A DNA stretch of 64,000 nucleotides, taken from NCBI GenBank assembly GCA_947461435.1, contig CANHLE010000003.1, positions 1 through 64,000 of the forward strand, read 5' to 3'. This document shows, in pieces, positions 1 to 8,416 of this stretch; the first letter of the stretch is position 1, and every line of letters begins with the position of its first letter. The stretch is from Paracoccaceae bacterium. Lineage in GTDB: Bacteria > Pseudomonadota > Alphaproteobacteria > Rhodobacterales > Rhodobacteraceae. The notes beneath the pieces were generated by a model. That model saw only the letters and a program-made list of their open reading frames with translations. It did no database searches and had not been told where the DNA came from. The position numbers and the translations under genes are program-made.

Positions 1-1
1 G

Positions 2-1261
2 GCCCTGCAGGTGGACGGCACACAACAAAGGTTGTTCCTGTTTGGGGCCAGTTCCGCCCTGAGCATGAGTGTTATCAACGCGTCGGGCACGCCGGGTACG
101 GCGCAGTTGGTATCCACTTCCATCGGGTCACTGACCAAGGTCCAGACCTTTACCGTGGTGCCAGATTCCTTTGGTGATCTGACAGCCCTGTCGCGCAAGG
201 ATATCGCAGGCTTTCAGATTTTCGCGATCGGGGCGAATGGTTTTTTGACCCTGACCGCGACGATTCCGGACACGGGCAAATCCTATGTCAAGGATGTGGC
301 GGATTCGGCGTCGGTCTTGCTGGGCGGGCAGGCCTATCTGCTGACCATATCTGCGGGGGAGGCGGGGATGACCTGCTATACCGTCACGCCCCAAGGACAG
401 GCGGAGTTGAACGACAGTCTTGGGAATATTGACGGATTGGCGATTGCGGGGGCGGCGGCCTTGCAAACGGCGCAGGTTGGCGGGCAAACCTTTGCGATCA
501 TCGCCTCGGTGACCTCAAGCTCGCTGTCTGTCGTGCGGGTCAATGACATGGGCTGTCTGTTTGAAACCGATCATGTGGTGGATGACCACAGTTCGCGGAT
601 CAAGGGCGCATCTGCCTTGGATGTGTTCGAGGTTGGGGGCCGCGTTTTTGTGGTGGCCGGGGGCGCAGATGCGGGCCTGACAATCTACGAGGTCCTGCCC
701 GGCGGAACCTTGGGTCTGGTCAGTTCTGCCGCCTTTGAAACCGGACAGGGGATGGGCAACATCGCCTCGATCGACGCGGCGGTGAACGGGGATGTGGTGT
801 CGATTTTCGTGACCGAGGAAAGCGCGACCAGAGTGCAGGTTTTTCAATCGGATTTCAGTCAGTTGGGCAGTTTGATTGTGGCCACTGGCAACCAGACAAG
901 TGGAAGCGGGATGGATGACAGGCTGATGGGGCGCAGCAGCGCAGATACCCTGTCGGGCGGGGGAGGCGATGACTTTTTGCACGATGGCGCGGGCGCGGAT
1001 CGTTTGGTGGGCGGGGCGGGCGCGGATGTTTTCGTTCTGTGCGCCGATACATCAACCGATACGATTGCAGATTTTGAAAACGGGACCGACCGAATTGACC
1101 TGTCGGATTGGGGTCGCATTTACGCGGCGTCGGATCTGACGGTGGCCCAGACCGCAACGGGCGCGCAGATCAGTTTTGGCGGCCATGTTCTGGTGGTCAA
1201 CAGTTCAAACGGCGCGCCGCTTTCGGCGGGGGCGTTTACGGATGCGGATTTCATTTTCTGA
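2..1261 (+). CDS. RTX (hemolysin-type calcium-binding) repeat protein, 5' partial
   Basis: The reading frame is open to the left edge, so the N-terminus lies outside the window; a GTG at 11 is only the first possible internal start. The visible ~415 residues are a repetitive beta-rich region of unknown function. They are followed, about 305-345 residues in, by glycine/aspartate repeats of the GGxGxD type (GGGGDDF, GGAGADVF) and a closing segment DTIADFENGTDRIDLS. This C-terminal arrangement is typical of calcium-binding proteins exported by type I secretion. The last residues (ADFIF) resemble the hydrophobic end of such secretion signals. It is likely secreted or surface-bound. No catalytic domain is visible in this part. 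A different RTX gene sits at the other end of the window. Confidence 0.85.
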   Translation, partial: ALQVDGTQQRLFLFGASSALSMSVINASGTPGTAQLVSTSIGSLTKVQTFTVVPDSFGDLTALSRKDIAGFQIFAIGANGFLTLTATIPDTGKSYVKDVADSASVLLGGQAYLLTISAGEAGMTCYTVTPQGQAELNDSLGNIDGLAIAGAAALQTAQVGGQTFAIIASVTSSSLSVVRVNDMGCLFETDHVVDDHSSRIKGASALDVFEVGGRVFVVAGGADAGLTIYEVLPGGTLGLVSSAAFETGQGMGNIASIDAAVNGDVVSIFVTEESATRVQVFQSDFSQLGSLIVATGNQTSGSGMDDRLMGRSSADTLSGGGGDDFLHDGAGADRLVGGAGADVFVLCADTSTDTIADFENGTDRIDLSDWGRIYAASDLTVAQTATGAQISFGGHVLVVNSSNGAPLSAGAFTDADFIF

Positions 1262-1319
1262 TGGCTTGATCCGCGCGCGCCTTCAAGGCAGGAAGGCGGT
1301 GGGATGTGGAGGGTGAAAT

Positions 1320-2306
1320 ATGGCGGATCATGTGCTGGTGACGGGCGGTGCGGGATATATTGGGGCCCATGCCTGCAAGGCGCTGGCGCGGGCTGGTTTC
1401 ACGCCCGTTGCCTTTGACAACCTGTCGACCGGGTGGGCCGAGGCGGTGAAATTCGGGCCTTTGGTCAAGGGCGATCTGATGGACCGTGCCCAGATCGATG
1501 CGGCCTTTTCCAGCTTTCGGCCGATTGCGGTGATGCATTTCGCGGCCCTGTCGCTGGTCGGAGACAGCATGGCAGACCCCGGGCGGTATTGGCGGGTCAA
1601 TCTGGGCGGCGCTTTGAACCTGTTTGAGGCGGCCGTGGCGGCGGGATGCCAGAACGTGGTCTTTTCATCCACCTGTGCGACCTACGGCGATCAGGACGGG
1701 GTGGAGTTGACCGAAGACACGCCGCAGCGGCCAATCAACGCCTATGGGGCGTCCAAACGCGCCATTGAAGAGATGTTGGCCAATTTCGGCGCAAGCCACG
1801 CCTTGAACCACGTGATCTTTCGCTATTTCAACGTGGCGGGCGCAGACCCCGAAGGGGAGGTGGGCGAACAGCACCGGACCGAAACCCATCTTATTCCGCT
1901 GATGCTGGATGCCGTCGACGGTCGGCGCGGTGCCCTGACGCTGCACGGATCGGATTATCCGACGCGCGATGGCACCTGCGTGCGTGACTATGTGCATGTC
2001 AGCGATCTGGTTCAGGCCCATGTGGCGGGGCTGCGCTGGCTTTTGGAGGGCAAAGGCAGCCGCGCCTTCAATCTGGGGTCAGGGACGGGGTTCACCGTGC
2101 GGGAGGTGCTGGATGCGGCCCGTCTGGTCACCAACCGCGAGGTTCCCATTGTGATGGGGCCACGGCGGGTTGGGGATGCGGCCTCGTTGGTGTCGGGTTC
2201 TGCCCGGGCCCGCAGCGAACTGGGCTGGGAGCCGCAGCATTCCACCATGCCCAAGATGATTGAAGATGCGGCGCGCTGGGCGCGGGGGCCGGGCTATCAG
2301 ACGTAA
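1320..2306 (+). CDS. galE: UDP-glucose 4-epimerase
   Basis: Interconverts UDP-glucose and UDP-galactose in the cytoplasm, supplying galactose units for surface polysaccharides. The 328-residue length is normal. An N-terminal Rossmann NAD site TGGAGYIGA is at residues 8-16. The SSTCATYG segment is near 117 and the catalytic YGASK (Tyr142, Lys146) follows. The C-terminal half has the usual substrate-binding segments (RYFNVAGADPEGEVGE, RDYVHVSDL). It starts 58 bp after the RTX gene on the same strand and runs tail to tail into the nitrilase gene with 9 bp between. Specificity for other UDP-sugars cannot be excluded from sequence alone. Confidence 0.92.
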   Translation: MADHVLVTGGAGYIGAHACKALARAGFTPVAFDNLSTGWAEAVKFGPLVKGDLMDRAQIDAAFSSFRPIAVMHFAALSLVGDSMADPGRYWRVNLGGALNLFEAAVAAGCQNVVFSSTCATYGDQDGVELTEDTPQRPINAYGASKRAIEEMLANFGASHALNHVIFRYFNVAGADPEGEVGEQHRTETHLIPLMLDAVDGRRGALTLHGSDYPTRDGTCVRDYVHVSDLVQAHVAGLRWLLEGKGSRAFNLGSGTGFTVREVLDAARLVTNREVPIVMGPRRVGDAASLVSGSARARSELGWEPQHSTMPKMIEDAARWARGPGYQT

Positions 2307-2315
2307 GGCGCGGTG

Positions 2316-3071
2316 TCAGATCTGGCGCAGATCGGAGGCTTGGGTGGACAGGCGATACGCATCGCGGGCCGGCAGATCGGCCATCAGCAGGGCAGGGCCC
2401 TCTCCCGCTTGGGCCAGAACCTCGCCATGCGGCCCGGCGATCAGGCTGCCGCCCACATATGTCAAATCACCCTCGACCCCGCAATAATTGGCATAAACGA
2501 TGCTGACCCCGTGATTGGCCGCCATCGCTGGAACCGTATGGCGCACGACATGGGTAAAGGGCATCATATTGGCCGTTGGCACCAAGATCACCTGCGTTCC
2601 TTGATCGGCCAAGGCTTTGACATGGGGCGCAAATTCGACATCATAGCAGATCAGGATCGCGGCTTTCACCGATCCGAGGGTAAAGGTGACATAGGTATCG
2701 CCGGGCACATACAGCGCCGCTTCGCGCGGGCCGTAGAGTTGAATCTTGCGGTAATTGGCCAAAAGGGCGCCGTCTGCGCCGATGGCGAGGGCCGAATTGA
2801 AAACCGTTCCGGCAACCCGTTCGGCATATCCGACAACCAAGGCGCAGCCAGCGGTCTGGGCGGCATGGCGCAGCGCGCCGATGGCAGCGCTGTCTTGCGT
2901 CAGCGCTTGGGCGGCGACAGTGGGCTGGTTGTAGCCGGGAAAATAAATCTCGGGGGCGACCAACACGTCTGCGCCCATTGCACCTGCGGCGTTAAGGGCG
3001 CGCGTCAGTGTTTCAAGGGCCGTCTCAAGATTTCCGGCGGGCGAGGGTCCCTGCCAAAGTGCCAATCTCAT
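2316..3071 (-). CDS. Carbon-nitrogen hydrolase (nitrilase superfamily)
   Basis: A 251-residue cytoplasmic amide or nitrile hydrolase. The Glu-Lys-Cys triad of the superfamily is visible as Glu41 (VAPEIYFPGYN), Lys109 (NYRKIQLYG) and Cys142 (LICYDVEFAP). The start overlaps the stop of the upstream TetR gene (ATGA), so the two are almost certainly one transcript. The genomic partner suggests a substrate-induced catabolic amidase, but the substrate cannot be read from sequence. The length fits the short single-domain branches such as omega-amidase or R-amidase-like enzymes. Confidence 0.88.
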   Translation of the reverse strand: MRLALWQGPSPAGNLETALETLTRALNAAGAMGADVLVAPEIYFPGYNQPTVAAQALTQDSAAIGALRHAAQTAGCALVVGYAERVAGTVFNSALAIGADGALLANYRKIQLYGPREAALYVPGDTYVTFTLGSVKAAILICYDVEFAPHVKALADQGTQVILVPTANMMPFTHVVRHTVPAMAANHGVSIVYANYCGVEGDLTYVGGSLIAGPHGEVLAQAGEGPALLMADLPARDAYRLSTQASDLRQI

Positions 3072-3730
3072 GCTGTTGTCCTTCTGCCCGTTTCGTCAAA
3101 GTGCCGCGGAAAGAAGGCGGCGGCGCAGGTCATCACGGTGGCCAAAGCCTCAGAGCGGCCATAGGGTGGGGGGGTGGTCATCATGTCCAACCAAACGCCC
3201 TCGACCGCCGCGCGCAGGGTTCGTGCAATGCGGGCGGGGTTGCCATGATAGCCGTGATGGCTGATCATTTGGGCGCAAAGCCCTTCAAAAAGAGTGTTGT
3301 AGGCCGCATCGTTTGCGCCGCACCGCTGTTGATAGAGCGGCCGACTTTGCGCCTCGCCCCAAAAACTGCACCAGGCGGACAAACGGTCTGCGGTGCAAAT
3401 ATGCGGGTTGAAATCTGCGCCAAGCAGCGCGCCGATCTGATCGGCGGGGTCCGGACCGGCCAAGGATAGCGCCACCGTCCAATTCTGACGATATTCTTCG
3501 GCCATATACAGAAGGGTTTCCAGCAGCAGGTTTTCTTTGCTGAGGAAGTGAAAGTTCACCAAACCGTGCGACAAGCCCGCCGCGCGGGCCACGTCGCTGA
3601 GGGTGGAGCGGGCATAGCCTTGGCTGGCCAGAACGCGGATCGTCGCCTCGATCAACTGCACACGCCGCGCATCCCGGGGCAGTTTGCGCCGCGCCATGTC
3701 TGCTGTGCCGAGATCGGCGGATATGGCCAT
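3068..3730 (-). CDS. TetR-family transcriptional regulator (BetI-like)
   Basis: Has an N-terminal TetR helix-turn-helix (about residues 22-70, TLSDVARAAGLSHGLVNFHF) and an alpha-helical ligand domain of the BetI type. The frame is open further upstream to 3931. I place the start at 3730 because GGAG lies 8 nt before this ATG and because the longer version would read across the island boundary repeat at 3823-3846, giving a tail with no TetR resemblance. That makes 220 residues, a normal family length. It probably represses its own operon with the overlapping nitrilase gene. Only 92 bp of original chromosome remain between its start and the inserted island, so its natural promoter may be truncated or changed. 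Confidence 0.88.
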   Translation of the reverse strand: MAISADLGTADMARRKLPRDARRVQLIEATIRVLASQGYARSTLSDVARAAGLSHGLVNFHFLSKENLLLETLLYMAEEYRQNWTVALSLAGPDPADQIGALLGADFNPHICTADRLSAWCSFWGEAQSRPLYQQRCGANDAAYNTLFEGLCAQMISHHGYHGNPARIARTLRAAVEGVWLDMMTTPPPYGRSEALATVMTCAAAFFPRHFDETGRRTTA

Positions 3731-3822
3731 CTTAGGCTCCGGTTGCTGCGCGCGCAGGTTACCGAAAGCGCGGTGGAGTGCCAGCGCAAAAGCGGGCCAA
3801 TTCAGCGCGGACTCGGGAATAA

Positions 3823-3846
3823 ATGGTGCTGCAAGAGAGGATTGAA
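3823..3846 (+). repeat. Island boundary direct repeat, tRNA-distal copy (att site)
   Basis: This is a 24-bp exact copy of the last part of the tRNA-Thr gene (complement of the CCA end, acceptor strand and 3' T-arm), identical to 13678-13701. Homology to the tRNA stops abruptly after it. It is what remains of the original tRNA end, displaced by insertion of the island. Confidence 0.88.
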
Positions 3847-4263
3847 TTCGATGAGTTTCTCTGGTTAGCATTGATTTTATTGCATAATTTCGAGATGTCT
3901 GCAAGCGTGGTGTAGCACCCGAGTGTGGCATCGAAACAATGTTCGGTTTTCGCTCTCAAGACCTCGGTGGACACCTATCGGGGTGGTGTGGCCTGCAAGC
4001 GGGGAGCCGTTAAACGCTGGAGCCCGGTCATTTTCTTGCAGAGGGCGATCAGCAGCGTCCCGACGACCCGCTTTTGGACGGCCTTGGCATTGGTCTTGTC
4101 ACTCGGCAGGACCAGTTTGTGGAGGCCCACAAGAGAGGCGTAGATTTTGGGCAAGCCATTGAATTTGCTTCACCGTGCCCTAGCTATGAGGTCCTTGAGG
4201 TAAGTTTGCGGGCTCAAGAAACCCCATCAACGCAAATAAGCCCCAATAGCAGGTAGAGTCTCA
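3847..4263. other. Gene-poor left end of the island
   Basis: No convincing gene. The first part is AT-rich. It contains the near-palindromic 11-mer GGTGTAGCACC at 3909-3919, which recurs at 13612-13622 next to the other boundary. Open frames between 3925 and 4260 have no recognisable domain and no good ribosome-binding site. They may be decayed mobile-element sequence. Confidence 0.5.
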
Positions 4264-4560
4264 GTGAAAACTTTCGTTTATGACATTTGGAACTTTGTGT
4301 TCAATCATGAAACCAGTCCTCTTCGGCACATCCCTGACGTTGCGACGCGGCACTATGTGTTGCAAGCATTAGCCTTGATGTGGGCAACGGTTTTTTCAGT
4401 CGCTATCGGCAGTTACACCGTGTTTGGTATAAGTGTCTTAGGCCATGCTGTACTAATCGCAGCGGCCGCGATCACCGTTGCAACCTACTCGACAGCCGCA
4501 GTTAAACCCCAAATGTTTGCACGATTTGCATCGCGCCGGATCGACGGTGAGCACGAATAG
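4264..4560 (+). CDS. Small two-helix membrane protein of unknown function
   Basis: A 98-residue protein with a soluble N-terminus (about residues 1-30) and two hydrophobic helices (about 32-55 and 57-80), followed by a short basic tail ending in FASRRIDGEHE. I do not recognise a family. Coding likelihood rests on the clean amphipathic layout and an ATG start; the preceding sequence GTAGAGTCTCAGTG contains only a weak GAG. It lies inside the island between the boundary repeat and a broken transposase, so it may itself be a passenger or a remnant. Confidence 0.55.
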   Translation: MKTFVYDIWNFVFNHETSPLRHIPDVATRHYVLQALALMWATVFSVAIGSYTVFGISVLGHAVLIAAAAITVATYSTAAVKPQMFARFASRRIDGEHE

Positions 4561-4592
4561 GGCTCGCTCCTCGTGTTATTTCGGTTGGTAGA

Positions 4593-4778
4593 TCAGAAAG
4601 CGGAAGAGCCTGTTTGGTCATCGCCCTCAGCATCGGACAGGCGGGCCAAGACTGCGTGTGCAAACTCAGCGACTTCGCTCTCTTCACCCAGTTGGATGTC
4701 GTCGGCGTTGAAGCCATCATCCGCTTTGCCGAAGCCGTAATCGCTGGCCGACTTATCGCCGCCCACGACAGACATCAC
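4593..4778 (-). pseudogene. Possible gene fragment, acidic protein tail
   Basis: A 61-codon minus-strand frame with a coding-like, strongly acidic composition (segments DDGFNADDIQLGEESE and LSDAEGDDQTGSSAF). It has no recognisable full domain and runs into the truncated left edge of the transposase remnant. It could be the C-terminal end of a gene cut by the insertion sequence. Family unknown; I cannot exclude a chance frame. Confidence 0.25.
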
Positions 4779-5253
4779 CTACATCAAGACTCACGAGGGT
4801 TGGCCATACCTGTCTGTGGTCATCGACCTCATCTTGCGGCGTGTGGTCGGATGGTCCGCCCAGCCCAGCATGACAACCGACTTGGCGCTGCAGGCCTTGC
4901 TTGCGGCTGTCTGGCGGCGAAAGCCCAAGGCAAAAGTGATGATCCATTCAGACTAAGGATGGCAGGTCACCAGCCGCAAGTGGCAGCTATTCCTCAGCCA
5001 ACACAATCTAAAGGCCAGTATTTACCACCGCGGAACCTGTCCTGGCAATGCGGTCGCCGAAAGCTTCTTGCAACTCATGAAGCGTGAACGCATTCGCCGC
5101 CGCACGTACCTGACCCGCGGTGCAGCAAGGCAGGACGTCTTCGACTACATCGAGATGTTCTGCAACCCGAAGCGAAAGCACCCGAACAACGCAATGCAAT
5201 CGCCTGTTGCCTTCGAAATCAGACAACAAAAACTGAAAGAGGCAGGTGTCTAG
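4771..5253 (+). pseudogene. IS3-family transposase (OrfB) remnant with nonsense codon
   Basis: About 160 codons of an IS3-type DDE integrase core. They begin abruptly at DITYIKTHEGWPYLSVVIDL and end at the normal C-terminus (SPVAFEIRQQKLKEAGV in typical relatives, here QSPVAFEIRQQKL). All three acidic residues are present (Asp in DITYI, Asp in HSD, Glu in AVAESF). An in-frame TAA at 4954-4956 stands where relatives have Gln in HSDQG. The OrfA helix-turn-helix and the N-terminal part of OrfB are missing. It is inactive and shows that the island has been through insertion-sequence turnover. Confidence 0.82.
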
Positions 5254-5351
5254 GAAACTGCGGGCATTTCATTCGTTTCCCAAGCAGACATACGAAAGGC
5301 CTCTCCTGCGTCGTCAAATTCCGTTTGGCGAATGGGAAACAGGGCTATTTT

Positions 5352-6056
5352 TCAATTGGGAATAGCTCCAAACTTTGGATCGTATCTCATGGACATAGGA
5401 ACTCCTGCCAGTGTCGCAAACGATGACAGTTTCTCCAAAATGATGAACTCCGACTTGAATTCGTGAGCCAGATTTGTACGGCTTTCTTCTGACAGCCGGG
5501 TTGAGTCCGTCGCCTGGCGACGGTTGAGTGTCAAGCTGGGATAGAAACCCATATGTCTTTCAAAATCTGATGATAAGCGCTCCATACAAATCACTGCGAC
5601 AATCTGGTCTGGCCGGATATTGTCCAGAAGAGAGTCGAGATGCCACTGGAAACCCGTTGAGACGTGGCCAATCAACCTCATCAAAGACGAGGTTGTGTTT
5701 ATACCCTGACGTAATTCGCTCCCAAGGCACTCTGCGAGTGCATTGGCATTATCGAAGTGGAGGAGGAGTTCCCGCTCCGTACTGTGGCGCAATTCAATGA
5801 GTTGATTTTTTTGCTTATCGTAGGTAAGCTTTCCGTCCATATATAGATGTTTTCTCCAGTTAAAAGCGGAAACGAAACGCTCCAACGGATCGCGGACTAC
5901 AATCATATATCGGCCCTTAGGGTTAACTACTGGCCGTCGCACATGAAAATATTCGAAACGGTAATCCTTCGCTCGAAGCTCAGACAAAACGGTACTACCA
6001 CCACATTTTCCGACATGAATAAAATTAAAAGGTGTGTCCGGCGAGAGCAACGGCAT
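5352..6056 (-). CDS. Sulfotransferase family protein
   Basis: A predicted PAPS-dependent sulfotransferase of the short membrane-independent type. The 5'-phosphosulfate loop FIHVGKCGGSTV is at residues 12-23 and the 3'-phosphate motif MIVVRDPLERFVSAF at 51-65 (Arg55, Ser63). An ATG at 6080 is also in frame. I prefer 6056 because GGAG lies 9 nt before it and the P-loop then sits at the usual distance from the N-terminus (234 residues). It is the only full cargo gene on the minus strand, divergent from the next sulfotransferase. The acceptor is unknown; the neighbouring glycosyltransferases make a glycan likely. Confidence 0.83.
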   Translation of the reverse strand: MPLLSPDTPFNFIHVGKCGGSTVLSELRAKDYRFEYFHVRRPVVNPKGRYMIVVRDPLERFVSAFNWRKHLYMDGKLTYDKQKNQLIELRHSTERELLLHFDNANALAECLGSELRQGINTTSSLMRLIGHVSTGFQWHLDSLLDNIRPDQIVAVICMERLSSDFERHMGFYPSLTLNRRQATDSTRLSEESRTNLAHEFKSEFIILEKLSSFATLAGVPMSMRYDPKFGAIPN

Positions 6057-6435
6057 CTTCCCAGTCTCCATATACTTCATTACTATGAGTATATAACATT
6101 GAGTAATGCTGTACAGGTGGCATCTAGACTTACAGGCACGTTATGGTGATTAAATATCACAAAACATTTTTGAACAACAGTCGCACCCAAACGGCGGCCA
6201 ACCCTTACCAATGGGAGATTTGGCAACTAAGATCGGTGATATCGCTGAAGTTCAATTTTGACCTGCCGGTTAATGCCTTTATCATAGGAAAGCGCTTATC
6301 GTTTTTCCCGATGTTACCGAAAAAGGATTGCAAGCGCGATTTACGCTGTTCTATTCTGGCGTGCGCGAATTGCGGCCAGCGCTTGCTCACCTTCTCGAAT
6401 TGAGATAGAGTATTGGTTAGGCTGGAAGGACTTCA
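6057..6435. other. Intergenic region between divergent sulfotransferase genes
   Basis: AT-rich, and must contain the divergent promoters. At 6274-6408 (+) a stop-bounded stretch of 44 codons reads in protein-like fashion (VFPDVTEKGLQARFTLFYSG, then RELRPALAHLLELR, then stop). It lacks a start codon and may be the decayed C-terminal end of a lost gene. Nothing else recognised. Confidence 0.4.
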
Positions 6436-7233
6436 ATGCGCTTAAATGAAAAAATATTTCTGCTTGGTGTTGGAGCGCAGAAAGCCGGGACGACTTGGTT
6501 GCACCGAACCTTGCGTGCCAGCGATACGGTTAATTTTGGCATCGCGAAAGAATACCATATTTGGGACGTGCTATACACGGACCAGTTTCAGGAACTAAGG
6601 CCATCCGGCGAACCACCCCCCCCACATCCAGATCGCGATCGAATCCGCGACTTGATGCGGCGCGAACCAGGGTATTATGCAGAGTACTTCAATAGGATTC
6701 TGGCATCAGGTGTTCGCCTCACGGGCGATATCACACCTGCCTATTCCGCACTCAGCGCAGAGGACTTCATAAAGGTTCGCAGCCAGTTGGCAGCTATAGA
6801 TGCTAAAATACGCGTCGTTTTTTTGATGCGCGATCCCTTTGAGCGATGCTGGAGTGCAATCAGAATGATCAAGCAGGTCAAAAGAATCACTGAGCCGGAT
6901 GAATCATTGCTCTTGGCGAAATATACGACAAAGGATTTCTCTATGCGTACCCGCTATGACCGAACGATACAGAATCTCCGAGAAGTTTTTTCCGAAACGG
7001 AGCTGTATTTTGGCCTCTACGAAACCCTTCGCGAAGAAAGCCAGCTTCGTCGGTTATCGGAATTCCTGGGGGTCAACATCGACAGATCGATAGTACACAC
7101 CTTACATAATTCTTCGCCGAAGATCGAAAAAATTTCGTCCGAAACGAGGAAAGTCGTTCAAAGCTTCTATTCTGAGGTTTATGATTATTGCTGGAACGAA
7201 CTACCGGGGGCACGACAACATTGGTTCATTTGA
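6436..7233 (+). CDS. Sulfotransferase family protein
   Basis: 265 residues. The PAPS 5'-phosphosulfate loop is LLGVGAQKAGTTWLHRTL at 9-26, with the exact QKAGTTWL pattern of heparan-type sulfotransferases. The 3'-phosphate motif VVFLMRDPFERCWSAIRM is at 127-144 (Arg132, Ser140). An AAGGA ribosome-binding site is 6 nt before the ATG. Relatives act on glycans or other hydroxyl/amine acceptors. The position among glycosyltransferases suggests it decorates the polymer or oligosaccharide made by the island. Expected in the cytoplasm; no signal peptide or membrane segment. Confidence 0.88.
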   Translation: MRLNEKIFLLGVGAQKAGTTWLHRTLRASDTVNFGIAKEYHIWDVLYTDQFQELRPSGEPPPPHPDRDRIRDLMRREPGYYAEYFNRILASGVRLTGDITPAYSALSAEDFIKVRSQLAAIDAKIRVVFLMRDPFERCWSAIRMIKQVKRITEPDESLLLAKYTTKDFSMRTRYDRTIQNLREVFSETELYFGLYETLREESQLRRLSEFLGVNIDRSIVHTLHNSSPKIEKISSETRKVVQSFYSEVYDYCWNELPGARQHWFI

Positions 7234-7474
7234 AGTTAATGATAAGAACTTATTCTAGGCGTCTTTTGTTCGTGAGTGGTAATGGAAATTACCATCTTTT
7301 CTGCGAACGGTTTGGGAAAATTATCTAATGGAACCATCAGTGAACTTTCTTTTAAATCAACGGCCCCAAGGCCCCCTTAAGGTAATACATCTGGACGGGC
7401 GATTTTATCGGATAGTTTGCCTGCTTTCACGGATCTACACCCGACCCGGTAAGTTCTGATCTTAAGGAGATTAG

Positions 7475-8416
7475 ATGGAAAAGAAGGCTGAGATCATAAA
7501 ACCAAGCATACTATTCCACCGGAACTATCTTAGATTTAGGGGTGGGCATCTAAAGGTATTCGACTATTTTAACCACGCAAAGTTTTCCGATCAGTATCAC
7601 CCAGAGATTTACCTCACGCCGCAGAGTTGTTTGATTCATCCGTGGGTGGGTGAACCAAGGATCAAAGATCATTACAATCCCAAATCAGCAAGCATTCTAT
7701 TTCTTGCTGGTATGGATTGGACAGCACTGTCGGCATATCCCGACATTGAAAATAGCATTCCTGTGGTCAACTTGATCCAAGGATTTAGGCATTCGACTCC
7801 AAGTACTGCGCTTTTCCGCCTCCTTCGTCGTCGTGCAATTAGGATTTGTGTCAGCGATGAGTTGGCTATGGCGCTAGAGGCGACTGGAATTTGCAATGGA
7901 CCGATCTATGTTATTCAGAATGGGATCGACCTTGGGTTGTTGCCCAACAGCAGATGTCTTGGCTCTGAGACGATCTTCATAGGTGGCGTTAAGCAACCTT
8001 CATTAGCCTCGGCTCTTGCGGAACGACTGCGGGCGCAAGGTTATGCGGTCAACTGCCAGACAAGCCACATTCCCAGGAGCGAATTCCTTGAGCAACTTTC
8101 ACGATCAAAGATTGCTGTTCTGCTTCCTTTGGAGACAGAGGGCTTCTTTCTTCCCGCACTCGAGGCTATGGCTATGGGTATCGCTGTAATTTGCCCGGAT
8201 TGCGTTGGTAACCGTTCGTTCTGCGTTGACAAGCAAACGGCATTGATGCCCCTACTCGATCTTGAATGTTTGGAGGCGGCTGTGAAGCTACTTTTTCTCA
8301 ATCCAGGGCTCGCTGCCGCACTTTGCAGCAAGGGCAAAGAGATGAGTCTGCGGCATGATATCCGCACTGAACGCAACATGTTCCTGAACATCCTGCATCA
8401 AATTCGACCGCAATGA
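7475..8416 (+). CDS. Glycosyltransferase, GT4-like (group 1)
   Basis: A 313-residue GT-B fold transferase. A middle segment VIQNGID (146-152) and the donor-binding motif EGFFLPALEAMAMGIAVICPD (222-242, with the E-x7-E pair Glu222 and Glu230) are typical of group 1 enzymes. It is shorter than most (usually 350-400), mainly in the N-terminal acceptor domain. AAGGAG stands 7 nt before the ATG. Its stop codon overlaps the start of the next sulfotransferase (ATGA), so the two are translationally coupled. This supports sequential action: sugar transfer, then sulfation. Donor and acceptor unknown. Confidence 0.83.
   Translation: MEKKAEIIKPSILFHRNYLRFRGGHLKVFDYFNHAKFSDQYHPEIYLTPQSCLIHPWVGEPRIKDHYNPKSASILFLAGMDWTALSAYPDIENSIPVVNLIQGFRHSTPSTALFRLLRRRAIRICVSDELAMALEATGICNGPIYVIQNGIDLGLLPNSRCLGSETIFIGGVKQPSLASALAERLRAQGYAVNCQTSHIPRSEFLEQLSRSKIAVLLPLETEGFFLPALEAMAMGIAVICPDCVGNRSFCVDKQTALMPLLDLECLEAAVKLLFLNPGLAAALCSKGKEMSLRHDIRTERNMFLNILHQIRPQ

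Noticed and set aside
4951-4959. Programmed readthrough or frameshift in the IS3 transposase
   Set aside because: The TAA replaces a Gln codon inside the catalytic core and the 5' half of the gene is missing, so simple decay is the better explanation.
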